Notes under the pieces: model-generated
Seen by the model: the letters and a program-made list of their open reading frames with translations, nothing else
Database searches by the model: none
Told to the model about the DNA's origin: nothing
Assembly (NCBI GenBank): GCA_023375785.1
Contig: SZWC01008627.1
Location: forward strand, 17,551-81,550
DNA: 64,000 nt
Direction: 5' to 3'
Source of the DNA: Penium margaritaceum
Lineage: Eukaryota > Streptophyta > Zygnematophyceae > Desmidiales > Peniaceae
Program-made: the position numbers and the translations under genes
In this document: positions 22,838-33,963 of the stretch, one piece after another
How the letters are laid out: each line of letters starts with the position of its first letter
Numbering within the stretch: position 1 is the stretch's first letter

Positions 22838-23050
22838 GAAAGCCATATCTCCCTCGATACTTGTCCGATTCTGGCGAAACAACTTCCACCGGATTTAACG
22901 ACTTGTCAACTTTCAGGGGCAATCCTCCATGTTAGGATCCGAGCAAATGTCGAGTCGCCAGATCCACCAGAGCGGAGTTTCCATTTTCTGGCGGCTCGTC
23001 AGCGCCTCCCGGCGCCGCACTTGGGCATGCGGAGGGGCAATTTTTCAACA

Positions 23051-25683
23051 AGGGGAAAGGGGCTGCTGAGCTTTTCTCACTCGTTCACTCTAATTTGTGC
23101 GGTCCCATGCCATCACAATCCTTTTCAGGCAAGTTGTACTTCGTCACGTTCATTGATGACAAGTCGAGGAAGACGTGGGTGTCGTTCCTGGCTGGAAAGG
23201 ATGAGTGCTTTGATGCTTTCAAGGTGTGGATTGCTACTGCACAGAATAAGAGTGGCAGGCGGTTGAAGGTGCTTCGCACTGATGGTGGAGGAGAGTACCT
23301 CTCGAACAACTTCCGCACCTTCCTCAAGTGTCGCGAGATCAAGCACGAGGTCACCCCAACAGGAACACTGCAGCTAAATGGCGTAGCTGAACGTGCAAAC
23401 TGCACGCTCATGGAGCGTGTTCGCAGCATGCTCCAAGACGCGGAGCTCCCGCCAACCATTTGGGTGGAAGGGGTCAATACCGCTGTGTACCTGAAAAACC
23501 AAAGCCTTACGCGCGTCATGCCGCTGATGACACCGGAAAAGGGGAGGACAGGACGCAATCCAACAGTGACCTGAAAGTCTCCGGGTGTGGCGCATTCATG
23601 CACGTGCCTACTGGCAGCCGTAACAAGCTGGACGTAAAGGCGGTGAAGGCCGCCTTCCTCAGCTACGACACGTTGGGATACCGCCTCTACAACCTCGCCG
23701 CACGCAAGATCATCCGCAGCCGTGACGTGGTCTTCCGAGAGGATGTGAAGGGCTGGACTTGGAGCCCTATGTCGGCAGTTCCGCTTGCTCCTGCACTTGT
23801 ACCAGAAGTGGGAGAAGTACCGGTTGCACAAGAGTGCGATGCAGAAGATGGCGGTGACAGCGGCAACGACAAGGAGGTGGAGGGAGATCAGAAGGAGAAG
23901 GAGGTGGCAGCGGAATCTGATGAGGAGGAGCAGCAAAGCAACGCAGAGCAGCTGCCACGACAGTCCGCACGCCTCAACAAAGGTGCAAAGGACAGTGGGG
24001 AGCCGCTGAGGCGATCCGAGCGCCTTGCAAGCAAATAGAGGCCGCTGGAGGAGCTGGTGAACTTGTGCACCGTTCCACCACCAACGGAGTTGTCTCACCT
24101 TGAGCTTCTCTTCCTCACAGTCACTGATTACCCAGCCACATTCCTTAAAGCCATGCACAGCGTCGAGGCGGCAGATTGGCGTGGCGCAGCAGATGAGGAG
24201 TATGGTGCGCTCATGAAGAGCGGCACCTGGACTCTCAAGGAGGCTCCATGCGGCAGCCGGATGATCGGATGCCGGTGGATCTTCAGGCGCAAGCGTGGTG
24301 CGGATGGTAAGATTCTCAGGTAAAAATCACGGCTGGTTGCAAAGGGGTATGCGCAGATGGAGGGTGTGGATTACAATGAGACATTTGCACCTGTCGCTAA
24401 GTTCCCATCCATCCAAGCGATCCTCGCTTTTGCTGCTGCTATGGACTGGGAGGTGCACCAAATGGATGTCACGTGTGCATTTCTGAATGGTGACCTTGAG
24501 GAGGATGTGTACATGGAGTAGCCGGAGGGGTATGTGGTGGAAGGGAAGGAATGTTTGGTGTGCAAGCTTGTGAAGGCCCTCTACGGCCTAAAGCAAGCCC
24601 CACGAGCATGGTACCACAAGATGGATGAGCAGCTAACTGGCCTTGGCTTTGTGCGTGGTGAAGCAGACCATGCTGTCTATGGGCACACTCAAGAGGCAAA
24701 CTAGATCATCATCTTGCTCTATGTTGAAGATCTGCTCATTGCATCTGACTCCAAGTCTCTTTTGGACGATATGAAGCAGTCCCTTGCTTCCAGGTTCTAC
24801 ATGAAAGACATGGGAGAACTCAGTTACTACCTTGGCCTTCAGGTAAAGCGCGACCGGCATCAGCATAATTTGGAATTGTCGCAGAGCATGTATGTGAGCG
24901 ACATCATCAAGAATTTCAACATTGCAGGAGCGCGCAAAGCAACAACACCACTGGAAGTGGGAGCGAAGCTGAGCATGACGCAGACTCCCCATGGCATGCA
25001 AGAGAGAAGCCGCATGGGAGCAGTGCCGTACCAAGCAGCTGTTGGAAGCATCATGTATGCAGCAGTTGAGACGCGCCTCAACATTAGCCAAACAGTGGGA
25101 GTGTTAAGCAAGTTTTGCACGAATCCGGGCGTGCCGCATTGGGAGGCGGTCAAGCGCATGCTGCGCTACCTTGACAGCAGCAGCAGCCTTTGCCTCACCT
25201 TCAACGGCAACAACAATCCCATCCTCATCGGCTTCAGTGACGGAGATTGGGGAGGTGACCTGGACACAAGGAGGTCAACCAGTGGGTTTGTGTTTGTGCT
25301 CGGGGGAGGTGTAATCAGTAGGAGGAGCAAGAGGCAAGAGTGCGTTGCCCTCTCCTCCAGTGAAGCCGAGTACATCACCCTCTGTGAAGCAGCAAAGGAA
25401 GCTGTGTGGTACGTGAGCTGCTAGCAAGCCTTGGACAGCAGCAGACCACAGCCACCACCATCTACTGTGACAACATGAGCGCCATTGCTCTGACGAAGAA
25501 CACCAAGTTTCACGCCCGCACCAAGCACATCGACTTGTGGTACCACTTCATACGCGAGCTCGTGGCAAAGCAGGTGGTGCAGATCAAGTTCTGCCCTTCA
25601 AGCATGATGCTGGCTGACTTCCTGACCAAGCCGCAGGCAGCGCACCGCTTTCAGCAGCTGAGGGGAGAGTGCGGACTTGTGTG
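23051..25683 (+). pseudogene. Copia-C integrase, reverse transcriptase and RNase H block
   Basis: The integrase core is at about 23,090-23,574 (FVTFIDDKSRKTW, then LRTDGGGEYLS). The integrase C-terminal part, 23,570-24,040, ends in an acidic, Gln-rich linker and a LRRSERLASK-type segment. RT runs from about 24,057 (WRGAADEEYGALMKSGTW), through a QMDVTCAFLNGDLEEDVYM-type stretch near 24,460-24,520, to a YVEDLLIASDS active-site region near 24,720. RNase H is at about 25,200-25,683, ending with the AKHID-like segment and the LADFLTK motif. These are typical plant copia lengths. It contains a few breaks and is a fossil. Confidence 0.9.
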
Positions 25684-25709
25684 ATTTTTACTCTCGCAGA
25701 GTGGGAGAA

Positions 25710-26358
25710 TGATGGATGTGAGAGTGCCAGAAAGTAACAAAAATAGGTTGCTCGATAAAAATCATCTGGCATGACAGTTGCATAGAGGATGTTTCATAGG
25801 TTCCGACGCACTTTACAGAACTCGATACGGAGTCTGTTTGCGTGAGATATGTAATTCCAAAGTTTGGAGATCATGGGTCGGGTTCAAGTGACGACTTGAG
25901 CACTTTGAGCTCAAAAGGCGGCAGGATTACTGGCCAGGACGGCTGAGAGCGGCCTTCAGGGAGAAAAGGCGGCTAGAGGACCTCCAAGAGACTTCAAGGA
26001 AGGTGAAAACCTCGATTGTTGGTCATCCAAGTGGTGTGAGACATAATTCTATTCTTTGACAAGGTGACTGCCGCTCATCCCGCTAGGCTAGGAGAGTGTG
26101 CTAGAGGGTAGACTTTGACAGAGTGTACCTCAGTGCTCCCTAGGCCAAATGAGGCATATAAGGGCTTGTTAGAAAGTTGTGACAATGTTATTTCTTACTC
26201 AAGAGTCGATTTAGACATTTGCGTACTCTGCAGACCTACATTCGTTTCCGTAGTTTCTGTCTGTGCAACCTGCAACTCCCTCTCACAGACAATTGGTCCT
26301 GCTTAGGCGGTTCTTAGTGACTCTGATCACCTCCCTGAGGGCTGCCAAGTTTCCATCC
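25710..26358 (+). repeat. Copia-C 3' LTR
   Basis: 649 bp. It starts TGATGG directly after a purine-rich tract (GCAGAGTGGGAGAA), the expected plus-strand primer region. It aligns with the 5' LTR throughout, with several percent differences by eye. Confidence 0.9.
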
Positions 26359-27611
26359 GAGATCTACATGGACGTGCCGGAGGGGATGGAGGCACTTGAG
26401 GACAAGGTGTGCAAGTTGCGAAAGTCCTTGTATGTGCTTAAACAACAGCCCGAATACTGCTACCAACATATGGACAACTTCATGGCGGAACTCAGCTTCA
26501 AGCGCTGTGAGTCGGATCACAGCGTGTATATATAGCACAGAGAGCAACTCCATCAGATTGTTGCACTCTACATGGAAGACCTGATTTTGTGCTCGATGGA
26601 TTTGCCGAACCCAAAGCGGCTAAAAGTGCAACTGAATAGCACAATCAGATGTCAAACATGGGGAAGTTGGATGACTACCTTATGGTGAGCATGATGCGGA
26701 ATTGGATGGCACCCATGCTTGAGCTAGGGCAAGCTAAATACGTGGCGGATGTGCTGAAGTGGTACGGCATGGAGGAGTGCAAACCAGTTGGCAGTCCGGT
26801 CTCCACAACCTCTGAACTGAGTGTGGCAATGGCGTCGCAAACTAAAGAAGAGCGGGAGGATATGGCCGGGGTGTCCTACCAATTGGCGGTGGACAGCCTC
26901 ATGTACGCCATGGTGGTGACTCAAACAGACTTGGCCTACACTGTGGACCAAGTGAGCAGGTACTTGGCTGATCTAGGGCCACTATGCTGGCAAGCAGTCA
27001 AGTGCATCCTCTGCTACTTGCAGGCGACGTGGCATGTACACTAGTTCGATAGCAAGGGGCGGACGGACCCTTTGCGTCTGGTCTGCTGTAGAGATGAAGT
27101 CTATGCAGGCGACGTTGACAAGTGGAAGTCCACATGCAGCTAAGTGTTCTTCTTTGTTGGTCCAGCGGTCTCGTGGTGGAGCAGGAATCAGGACTGCATC
27201 GCCACCTCCATAGTGGAAGCTAAGTGCATTGCACTGGCCGAGGCGGTCAAGGAGGATGTATGGCTCCGTAGGTTGCTGTGGGAGTTGGGCGTGCCATAGC
27301 AACGGTGGTGTAAGAGGACAACACTGAATCCATGTCACTTACCAACAACCCAACGCAGTACATGAGGACAAAGCACATCGACATGCGTTATCAGTATGCA
27401 CAGGACATGGTGAAAATGGGGCAGATGGTGCTGCAGCACTGTACCATGCACAACATGCGTGCGGATTGCTTGACCAAAGCGCAACCGGTGGACCAGCAGG
27501 CAATGAGCATGGCCGGACTTGGGATCACAAGCTATGATGGGCTGGAGGGTGTAACGGAAAATGAGTGAGAGAAAGCAGGAGCAGCAGGGATGGCAGGTGC
27601 ACGAGGGAGAA
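26359..27611 (+). pseudogene. Copia-B reverse transcriptase and RNase H remnant, right block
   Basis: Coding similarity to copia-B RT resumes right after copia-C: IYMDVPEGMEALED near 26,360-26,400 and the CKLRKSLYVLKQ stretch near 26,410. RNase H pieces run to about 27,568, including YLADLGPLCWQAVKCIL and TKHIDMRYQYAQDMV. The block ends in a purine-rich tract before the LTR at 27,612. A broken fossil. Confidence 0.82.
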
Positions 27612-28605
27612 TGTTGAAGATTTGCCCCTCTGCATGTCCAAGTCCGGCGCCAGGAGGTACCGACGAGCTGCCAGAGATAGGAAAATCCTTGAAAAAACCT
27701 TCAGAGGCTTTAGGATTGCTTGAATCCTAAATTGGAGGATTGCTCCTAAAATTTGAAGAGATGCAAAATCCAGTGGACGTTGTTTCATTGGAATCAGACA
27801 AGTAACGAGGGAGATATGAGCTTCCAAAGTTGGGGTGTGTGCGGCGGCTCTGGGAGCCAACCGCGACTTGACTTCCGGTGAACAATCAACCGGACCGAGT
27901 AGCAAATTTCCATCTGGGGATTTTGCTCCGAAACGGCTGCCGAGGCGTCTGGTGGATGATTTTCTTGATGTTCGTAGTGCAGTTTGTTACCGAGCGACGT
28001 AGCCAAAAATCTGACTCGACGTCCGAAACTCAGCAGTATATTTTGCTACTCAGGGACCATCCTAAATCTGACCGCAGGTCCGCGGACAGGTTTCGACCCA
28101 CATCAATCCCCATCACCAGATTCGATGATTAACTCATCAAAACAGACCCCAAAGGCGTGAGGGGCACCGCCGCTACATGAAGGGACATTTGCGCCTCTGG
28201 AGAGGTATTTTGATGGATCCTAGATGTGTGAAGGCCCCTCAGTGGGCGGCGTGGTGCGGGCCACTGACTGAGCGACTGGATTGGGGTGCCGCACTTTGGC
28301 TGACATAGCAAGAGCTACGGTGATCCAAATTGTGCATGGTCTGGTGAGTTAGAGAGCCCATGATAAGCCCTAGAAATGTTGAGATCAGATCCATGTTAAA
28401 AAACTAATGCAAAATCACGTTATTCCCCTCACAAAAGTGTCTCACTCACAACTCCCACCACTCCCAGAAACTTGGCATGAGGCGACCTGAAATCTCACAA
28501 TTAGACTCAGAATCAGCACCAAAACAGGAGGCCATGAACACTAAGTGAAGGCAGACCCATTCGGGCACGTTGGAATTGCCACCACCCGAGGGCCGGTTTT
28601 TTACA
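27612..28605 (+). repeat. Copia-B 3' LTR
   Basis: 994 bp, starting TGTTGAAG after a purine-rich tract and ending TTACA. It is strongly diverged from the 5' LTR but alignable end to end. Confidence 0.85.
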
Positions 28606-29634
28606 AAGAGGACAGTTGTGTTACCAATTGGACATGTCAACACTGAATCAAGCAGAAAAATTGCATGCTATTTGAAGCACACGGTGTGCTGCTGGCTGAC
28701 GGACCCCTGCATGCTGACATGCTGTACCATTTAACCCTGTTTCCCGCACTACCATCCAACAGTGAACAAACTCAAATAATGACAAAAAATGATCAGAAAC
28801 ACACTGAGTTCATTCACAAATGGCTGGCACATATCAACACAAAACTGGTGACCAATCTGCTCAAACATCAGCAAGCACACGGACTGAGCCCTGCATGTCT
28901 TGACTGTCAAGAAGGGAAGGCACACCGACAGAGCTTCCCTTTATCGAAGCACATCTGTGAAAAACCCTTTGAACTAGCGCATGCCCATCTGACTGGTCCC
29001 ATGCCATTCCCCTCAGTTCACTACGCATCATTGTATGTATTGACCATGATAGATCAGTATAGCAGCTTTTGCTGGGCATTCCTACTTCAAACCAAAGCAG
29101 ATGCACAGTGGGATATCATGGAGTGGATTCCCCTTGCTGAGTGACAGACTGGATTCTCCCTACACATCTTGCGCACAGACAGGAGTGGAGAACTCCTAGG
29201 TCCACTTGAACAGACCTGAAAACTAGAGGCATTTTCCATCAGACCACAATACTCTATACACCCCAATAAAATGGGGTGGCTGAAAGGTTGCATAGAGTTC
29301 TTGGTGATGCTCTTCGTGCTGGAGCTGTGCTCCTCACCATTGCAGGAGTGACTCCGAAAAACAACACCAAAAAGACAANGCAGCTTTTGCTGGGCATTCC
29401 TACTTCAAACCAAAGCAGATGCACAGTGGGATATCATGGAGTGGATTCCCCTTGCTGAGTGACAGACTGGATTCTCCCTACACATCTTGCGCACAGACAG
29501 GAGTGGAGAACTCCTAGGTCCACTTGAACAGACCTGAAAACTAGAGGCATTTTCCATCAGACCACAATACTCTATACACCCCAATAAAATGGGGTGGCTG
29601 AAAGGTTGCATAGAGTTCTTGGTGATGCTCTTCG
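28606..29634 (+). pseudogene. Copia-O GAG-pre-integrase and integrase remnant
   Basis: The open frame 28,665-29,144 contains a HKWLAHINTKLVTNLL GAG-pre-integrase segment, a zinc-binding CLDCQEGKAHRQSF motif, and the integrase core strand YVLTMIDQYSSFCWAF. An LRTDRSGE-type motif follows near 29,170. Copia-A copy 1 then begins. The end of this block is repeated by the assembly artefact at 29,379. Fossil. Confidence 0.82.
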
Positions 29635-29696
29635 CGCTGGAGCTGTGCTCCTCACCATTGCAGGAGTGACTCCGAAAAACAACACCAAAAAGACAA
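29062..29696. other. Assembly overlap duplicated around a single N
   Basis: 29,062-29,378 is repeated as 29,380-29,696 around one N at 29,379. I see one difference, T at 29,317 versus C at 29,635, the first base of the copia-A LTR. This fits unmerged haplotypes or read error rather than a tandem duplication. Confidence 0.9.
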
Positions 29697-30334
29697 GCCC
29701 GAGTGGTTTAGTGGTTAATGGTGCCTATCTCTAGAGGCAGGGACTCAGGCTCAAGTCCCGTAAGATGAATTTATGCCCTGCCTCAAGGAAGGTGGAATAC
29801 AGGTTTCAGGAAGCTAGCTCAACTTTTAGAGCTCGTCTCTAAGTTTCTACAAGGCAAGGTGCTGATCCAATAAGGTGGCACACCTTCTCGAAAAGGTAGT
29901 TTTGTCTACAAGGCATCTAGAGCTGTCCTGGTCCTCTGGATACCTTCCCACCTACTAGAATCAAACTGATTAATCTAGGAAGGGGAAAAGGCTTCTAGAG
30001 GAGGGAAGGGATGCCTTCCTAGATGGGAAAAAGGACAGCCTACCAAAGAACACTCTAGAAATCATAGAATCTGGTAGGAAGCTTCAAATATGGCATGCTT
30101 TGGTAGTCTGGAAATCTTAGATCAGTGGCTATAAATTCCACCACTTGTGAGCCTTCATAAAGAGTTCATTCCCTGTCAATTGAGGCCAAACCTATTGCCA
30201 CACTCTCTGACTAGTTTTCTTCCATCCTTGGAACCAGTTGTCTCCACAGTTTCAGTCTCTCCACAGACAGTTGGTGGTGTGAACCAGCCACTACTAGGGA
30301 CCCTCTAGGGTGCACACTCACCTTCAAGCCAACA
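29635..30334 (+). repeat. Copia-A copy 1, 5' LTR
   Basis: 700 bp, ending GCCAACA. It aligns with the LTRs of copy 2. It carries the tRNA-like module at about 29,697-29,768 and one TTCTCGAA site at 29,885. Confidence 0.88.
29697..29768 (+). promoter_or_regulatory. tRNA-like module (A and B boxes) in LTR
   Basis: A box TGGTTTAGTGGTTAATGG at 29,704-29,721 and B box GGCTCAAGTCC at 29,748-29,758, 44 nt apart start to start. Between them, TGCCT and AGGCA (29,722-29,726 and 29,735-29,739) can pair as an anticodon-like stem. The acceptor ends do not pair, so this is not a tRNA gene; it resembles an RNA polymerase III internal promoter. Confidence 0.8.
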
Positions 30335-30339
30335 AAGGA

Positions 30340-30351
30340 TTGTGGGCCCAC
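30340..30351 (+). promoter_or_regulatory. Candidate half-tRNA primer site, copia-A copy 1
   Basis: TTGTGGGCCCAC, 5 nt after the LTR. One base differs from copy 2, whose form is complementary to the anticodon arm of plant initiator tRNA-Met. Confidence 0.6.
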
Positions 30352-30399
30352 GCCTGTGAGAGGCCCCAAGTCAACTTATGTTCATGCTTCCAGCAAGAA

Positions 30400-33300
30400 A
30401 ACATGGCCATCAACGAAGAAGAGAGTAGCCGTATTGTCCTTAATCTTCATGGGACAGGCTTTGCCTTGTGGAGGTGGCAGTTTGAGATCTTCCTCAATGA
30501 CAAAGGACTGCTTAAGCTTGTTAAGGGGGAAGAGATTGCTGTGATGGAGACTGCAAAGACTGAGGTAAAGGAGGCACACAATGATCCCAACAAAAAGGTG
30601 TTGGCGCTCCTTGTGTCCGAGTTATACCGGCCACAACTTGGACACATCCAAGGATGCACCGTGGCCGCTAAAGCATGGTCAAAACTATACTCCTTGTACT
30701 AATCAAGCAACCTCGCCAATCATCTCTTCATCTTTGAACGGCTAGTCACCCTCCAAGCCAATGAAGGCAAAATTGTCATGGATCATGCAGCAGATTGAGT
30801 CACTCGTAGCGGAGTGTGTGGCCACTTGGTGAGAGGTCGACTCTCTGTTGCAAGCTATGATCCTCATATTGGCCTTGCTGGACAGTTGGAGTCCCATGAT
30901 CATAGTCCTTGGTGGCTAGACTTTTGAAGAAAAGAAGTAACAAAATGTTTTTGAGTACATCGACAACGAGTGGATGCGGCATAGCGGTCAAGAGAGTGTA
31001 GTGGACGCAAATCTGCTTACACAGTTCATCCTCACTGTGGAGGCCAAGTAGACAAGTGGAAAGGAGCCAAGCAGGGCACCAAGAAGGTTGACAAGAAGGG
31101 GAAGGGCTTCAATTGTGGCAAGGATGGCCACTACGTGCTCAACTGTCCCAAGAAGAAAGCAGACCGGTTACAGTGGGGCGGGAGGAAGGACGAGCATGCC
31201 TTCATGGCATACAACTCCACCAACTTGAAGGATTCGGGCGTTGTGGTCCTTGACTCTGGATCAGGCTGCCACACGTAATGCAATAGGATGGCATTCATCA
31301 TGTATGGTGCCTCGGAGAGACGCATGATGGTGGCCAAAGGAAAAACAGAGGTGGCTGCTGGTAAAGAGAGTGTTTTCCTTGAGTCAACGGTGGATGGAAA
31401 ACTTGTCACAGGCACAAACCACGGCGTGCTCCACATGCCCATTTTTCGGACAAACCCGCTCTCCATCAGCCACCTCACTAACAAGAGACTTGAGGTCCTC
31501 TTCACAAAGAAGGAGACCATCATTCACAAGGAGGGAAAAGGCGAGGTGATTTTGCACGCCAAGAGGGAGGACGACTTGTACGTGCTTTGCACCAAGATCC
31601 TTAGTAGTCGGGCGGGGTCCAACGCCACCAATCTTGCAATGAAGGATGAAGGAGACCTGGACCTGTAGCACCACCGACTTTGCCATATTTCTCAATTGAC
31701 GGTGAAGGCGATGGCAAAGAGAAATCAGGGGCCTTGATGCCACCAAGGAGACCATATGCGAGCCATGCATTGTTGGCAAAGCAACACGGCAGCCGTTCGT
31801 GGCAAAAAGGATGCGTTTATCAGTGAAATTGGCAGTGGGACACACAGATGTCTATGGAACACTTGAGAGCTCCATCGGTGGAGCTCACTATTTCCTCACC
31901 TTCATCGACGACTACAACGGTAATCTCTACCTCTACTCTACGAAGTGGAAGATCGAGGTCCTTGCGTGTATGTAAGAGTTTGTGGCAGATGTGGAGCACC
32001 AGATAGAGTTGAACGTAAAGGCGTTCCGGAGTGACAACGGCTGTGAATGTGTGGACTGCCTTGGGTGGATGAAGACTAAGGGGATTGAGTGGCAGAAAAC
32101 AACTCCACATACTCTGCATAGTAGAATGATGTCACAGAGAGAGAAAATCGCACAATCCTTAACGTGGAGTGATCCATGCTGAGCAATGCCGGCCTTGCAC
32201 AGCAGTATCTGGCAGAGGTGGTATGAACAGCGGTGTACATCATGAATTTTACAATTACCAAGCTGTTGAAGGACAAGGAGAGCAAGACGTGGAAGACGCC
32301 ACAAGAGGTGTGGAGTGGGAGGAAGCCGACAGTGGGTCTCCCCCACACATTGGGTTTTGTTGCACATGCAGTGGAGCAGGCACGTGCGAGGCAGAGCAAA
32401 CTGGACTCGCGTATCCATCGGTATGCTTTTCTTGGGTATGAGAACGCAAGGAAGGCGTACTGGCTCTTTGACCCAAGGAGATGGTAGATTGTTTGGAGTT
32501 GTGACATCACGTTCGACGAGAAAAGTAGTTGGAAGGACAAGGAGGCAGGTCTCTCCACAAGGAGGGAGTGGATGCCACTCCTTGAGGGAGAGACACCGGA
32601 GGGCGTGAATGAGGGTGACGTCCTTGCAACAGCTCCAATCGTAGAGGATTGTCCAAGGGACGGGAAAGCGGCAGATTTTGCTCCGCCTCATTTGGATGAG
32701 GAGTCCAGAGCACTAGAGCTAGAACAGGAAGCGAGGAGCCGGCCAGTGTCTCCAAAATCCCTAAGGGAGGGGGAGCAGGTGCTTGGAGAGGATGGCGCTA
32801 AAGGGACAACAGCAACAACATCTGCCTCAACAGCCCCGCACGAGCAGCCGTATGTGGAGAAGAATGAAGAGGTATGATGCCGATAAAAGCATTTGGACTA
32901 GGTTTGTACAAGCCTTTTTCATGCAAGAGGAGCCTGAATCTGTGAAGGAGGCACTGTAGCAAAAGGATGGGGTTGAATGGGAGGGAGAAACAAATTCTGA
33001 GCTCGCCTCCCACGAGGAGAACGACACTTGGGAGCTAGTTGATCGGTTGGAGGGGGAGTGGGTCCTTTAGAAGAAGCGGCAAAGGAGGCGCTATGGCTGC
33101 GGTGATTGCTCAAGGAGATTAGGGTGCCACAACAGAAGCCAACAGTGCTACAAGTTGACAAAATGAGCACCATTAACCTGACAAAGAGCCCCATGCTATA
33201 CCAGAGGACCAAGCACATACAGATCCGGCATTACTTTGTGTGTGACCTTGTTAAAAAGGGTGATTTGGTGCTTGTGCACTATGGCACAAAACACATGCTT

Positions 33301-33418
33301 GCTAATGTCATCACAATGGCGCAACCCAAGGACATGCATGGAGCTTGGGCTTTCCCAAGCCTCCTGAGTTGCAGATTGAGCATGGAAAATTGGCATAGGT
33401 GATGCGCAAAGAGGAGAT
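30400..33418 (+). pseudogene. Copia-A copy 1 coding remnant
   Basis: Gag is near 30,403-30,702, with GFALWRWQFEIFLNDKGLL. The zinc-knuckle region (GKDGHYVLNCPKKK) is near 31,110-31,160, the protease region with an LDSGSG motif near 31,250, and GAG-pre-integrase near 31,670. Integrase pieces run to about 32,500 (VWSGRKP, FLGYEN). An acidic linker covers 32,570-32,870, and the RNase H end (RTKHIQIRHYFVCDLV) is near 33,200-33,260. The part order matches copy 2. A broken fossil. Confidence 0.82.
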
Positions 33419-33963
33419 TGTTGGAGTTGTGCTCCTCACCATGGCAGGAGTGACTCCAAAAAGGAACACAAAAAGGACAAGCCCAAGTGGCATAGTGGTC
33501 AATGGTGTCTACCTCTAGAGGTAGGGGTATGGGTTGAAGTCCCGCAAGATGATTTTTTGCCCTGCCTCAAGGGNAGAGCCCCATGCTATACCAGAGGACC
33601 AAGCACATACAGATCCGGCATTACTTTGTGTGTGACCTTGTTAAAAAGGGTGATTTGGTGCTTGTGCACTATGGCACAAAACACATGCTTGCTAATGTCA
33701 TCACAATGGCGCAACCCAAGGACATGCATGGAGCTTGGGCTTTCCCAAGCCTCCTGAGTTGCAGATTGAGCATGGAAAATTGGCATAGGTGATGCGCAAA
33801 GAGGAGATTGTTGGAGTTGTGCTCCTCACCATGGCAGGAGTGACTCCAAAAAGGAACACAAAAAGGACAAGCCCAAGTGGCATAGTGGTCAATGGTGTCT
33901 ACCTCTAGAGGTAGGGGTATGGGTTGAAGTCCCGCAAGATGATTTTTTGCCCTGCCTCAAGGG
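33185..33963. other. Assembly overlap duplicated around a single N
   Basis: 33,185-33,573 is repeated as 33,575-33,963 around one N at 33,574. The copies look identical. The unit covers the element's coding end and the start of its 3' LTR, which would otherwise suggest two LTR starts. Confidence 0.92.

Larger units (their letters stand above)
21811..23050 (-). repeat. Solo LTR of a copia-B relative, inserted in copia-C
   Basis: Reads TGTCAG...TTCAACA on the plus strand, the inverse of a copia-B LTR (TGTTGAA...CTGACA), and aligns to it along its length. It is flanked on both sides by AGGGG (21,806-21,810 and 23,051-23,055), an exact 5-bp target duplication. The stated span of 1,240 bp contains an assembly repeat of 264 bp; without it the length is about 976 bp, as expected for this LTR. 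Solo LTRs arise by recombination between the two LTRs of a full element. Confidence 0.92.
19612..26358 (+). mobile_element. Copia-C LTR retrotransposon (fossil), inserted in copia-B
   Basis: The 5' LTR (19,612-20,259) and 3' LTR (25,710-26,358) have TGATGG/CCATCA-type inverted ends. A GAGA-containing target repeat is visible on both sides. A primer site TGGTATCAGAGC at 20,261 matches the 3' end of initiator tRNA-Met, the usual plant copia primer. Gag with zinc knuckle, protease, integrase, RT and RNase H follow in order. A solo LTR of another family sits between GAG-pre-integrase and integrase. LTR divergence is several percent by eye, less than copia-B, as expected for a later insertion. The element is broken, with perhaps five to ten breaks, but all parts are present. 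Confidence 0.92.
15410..28605 (+). mobile_element. Copia-B LTR retrotransposon (fossil), inserted in copia-O
   Basis: The 5' LTR (15,410-16,394) and 3' LTR (27,612-28,605) both start TGTTGAAG and end in ACA. The flanking 5-mers AAGGG and AAGAG look like a slightly decayed target-site duplication. The internal parts in order are gag with zinc knuckle, protease region, integrase, reverse transcriptase and RNase H. The RT part is interrupted by copia-C (19,612-26,358). The two LTRs differ strongly, by something like a fifth of positions by eye, so this is an old insertion. It is broken, with well over ten breaks in addition to the nested insertion. Confidence 0.88.

Noticed and set aside
23085-24158. 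A 357-codon minus-strand open frame, the longest in the window
   Set aside because: It lies exactly antisense to the recognisable copia-C integrase region, whose plus-strand motifs are clear. The antisense frame shows no family motif and is a codon-bias shadow.
29062-29696. True tandem duplication or a CRISPR-like direct repeat
   Set aside because: There are only two near-identical copies, separated by exactly one N, and the same pattern recurs at four joins. An assembly overlap explains it better.
31933-32691. A 252-codon minus-strand open frame
   Set aside because: It is the antisense shadow of the homologous integrase region in copia-A copy 1. Its similarity to the 38,175-39,128 frame only reflects sense-strand homology.
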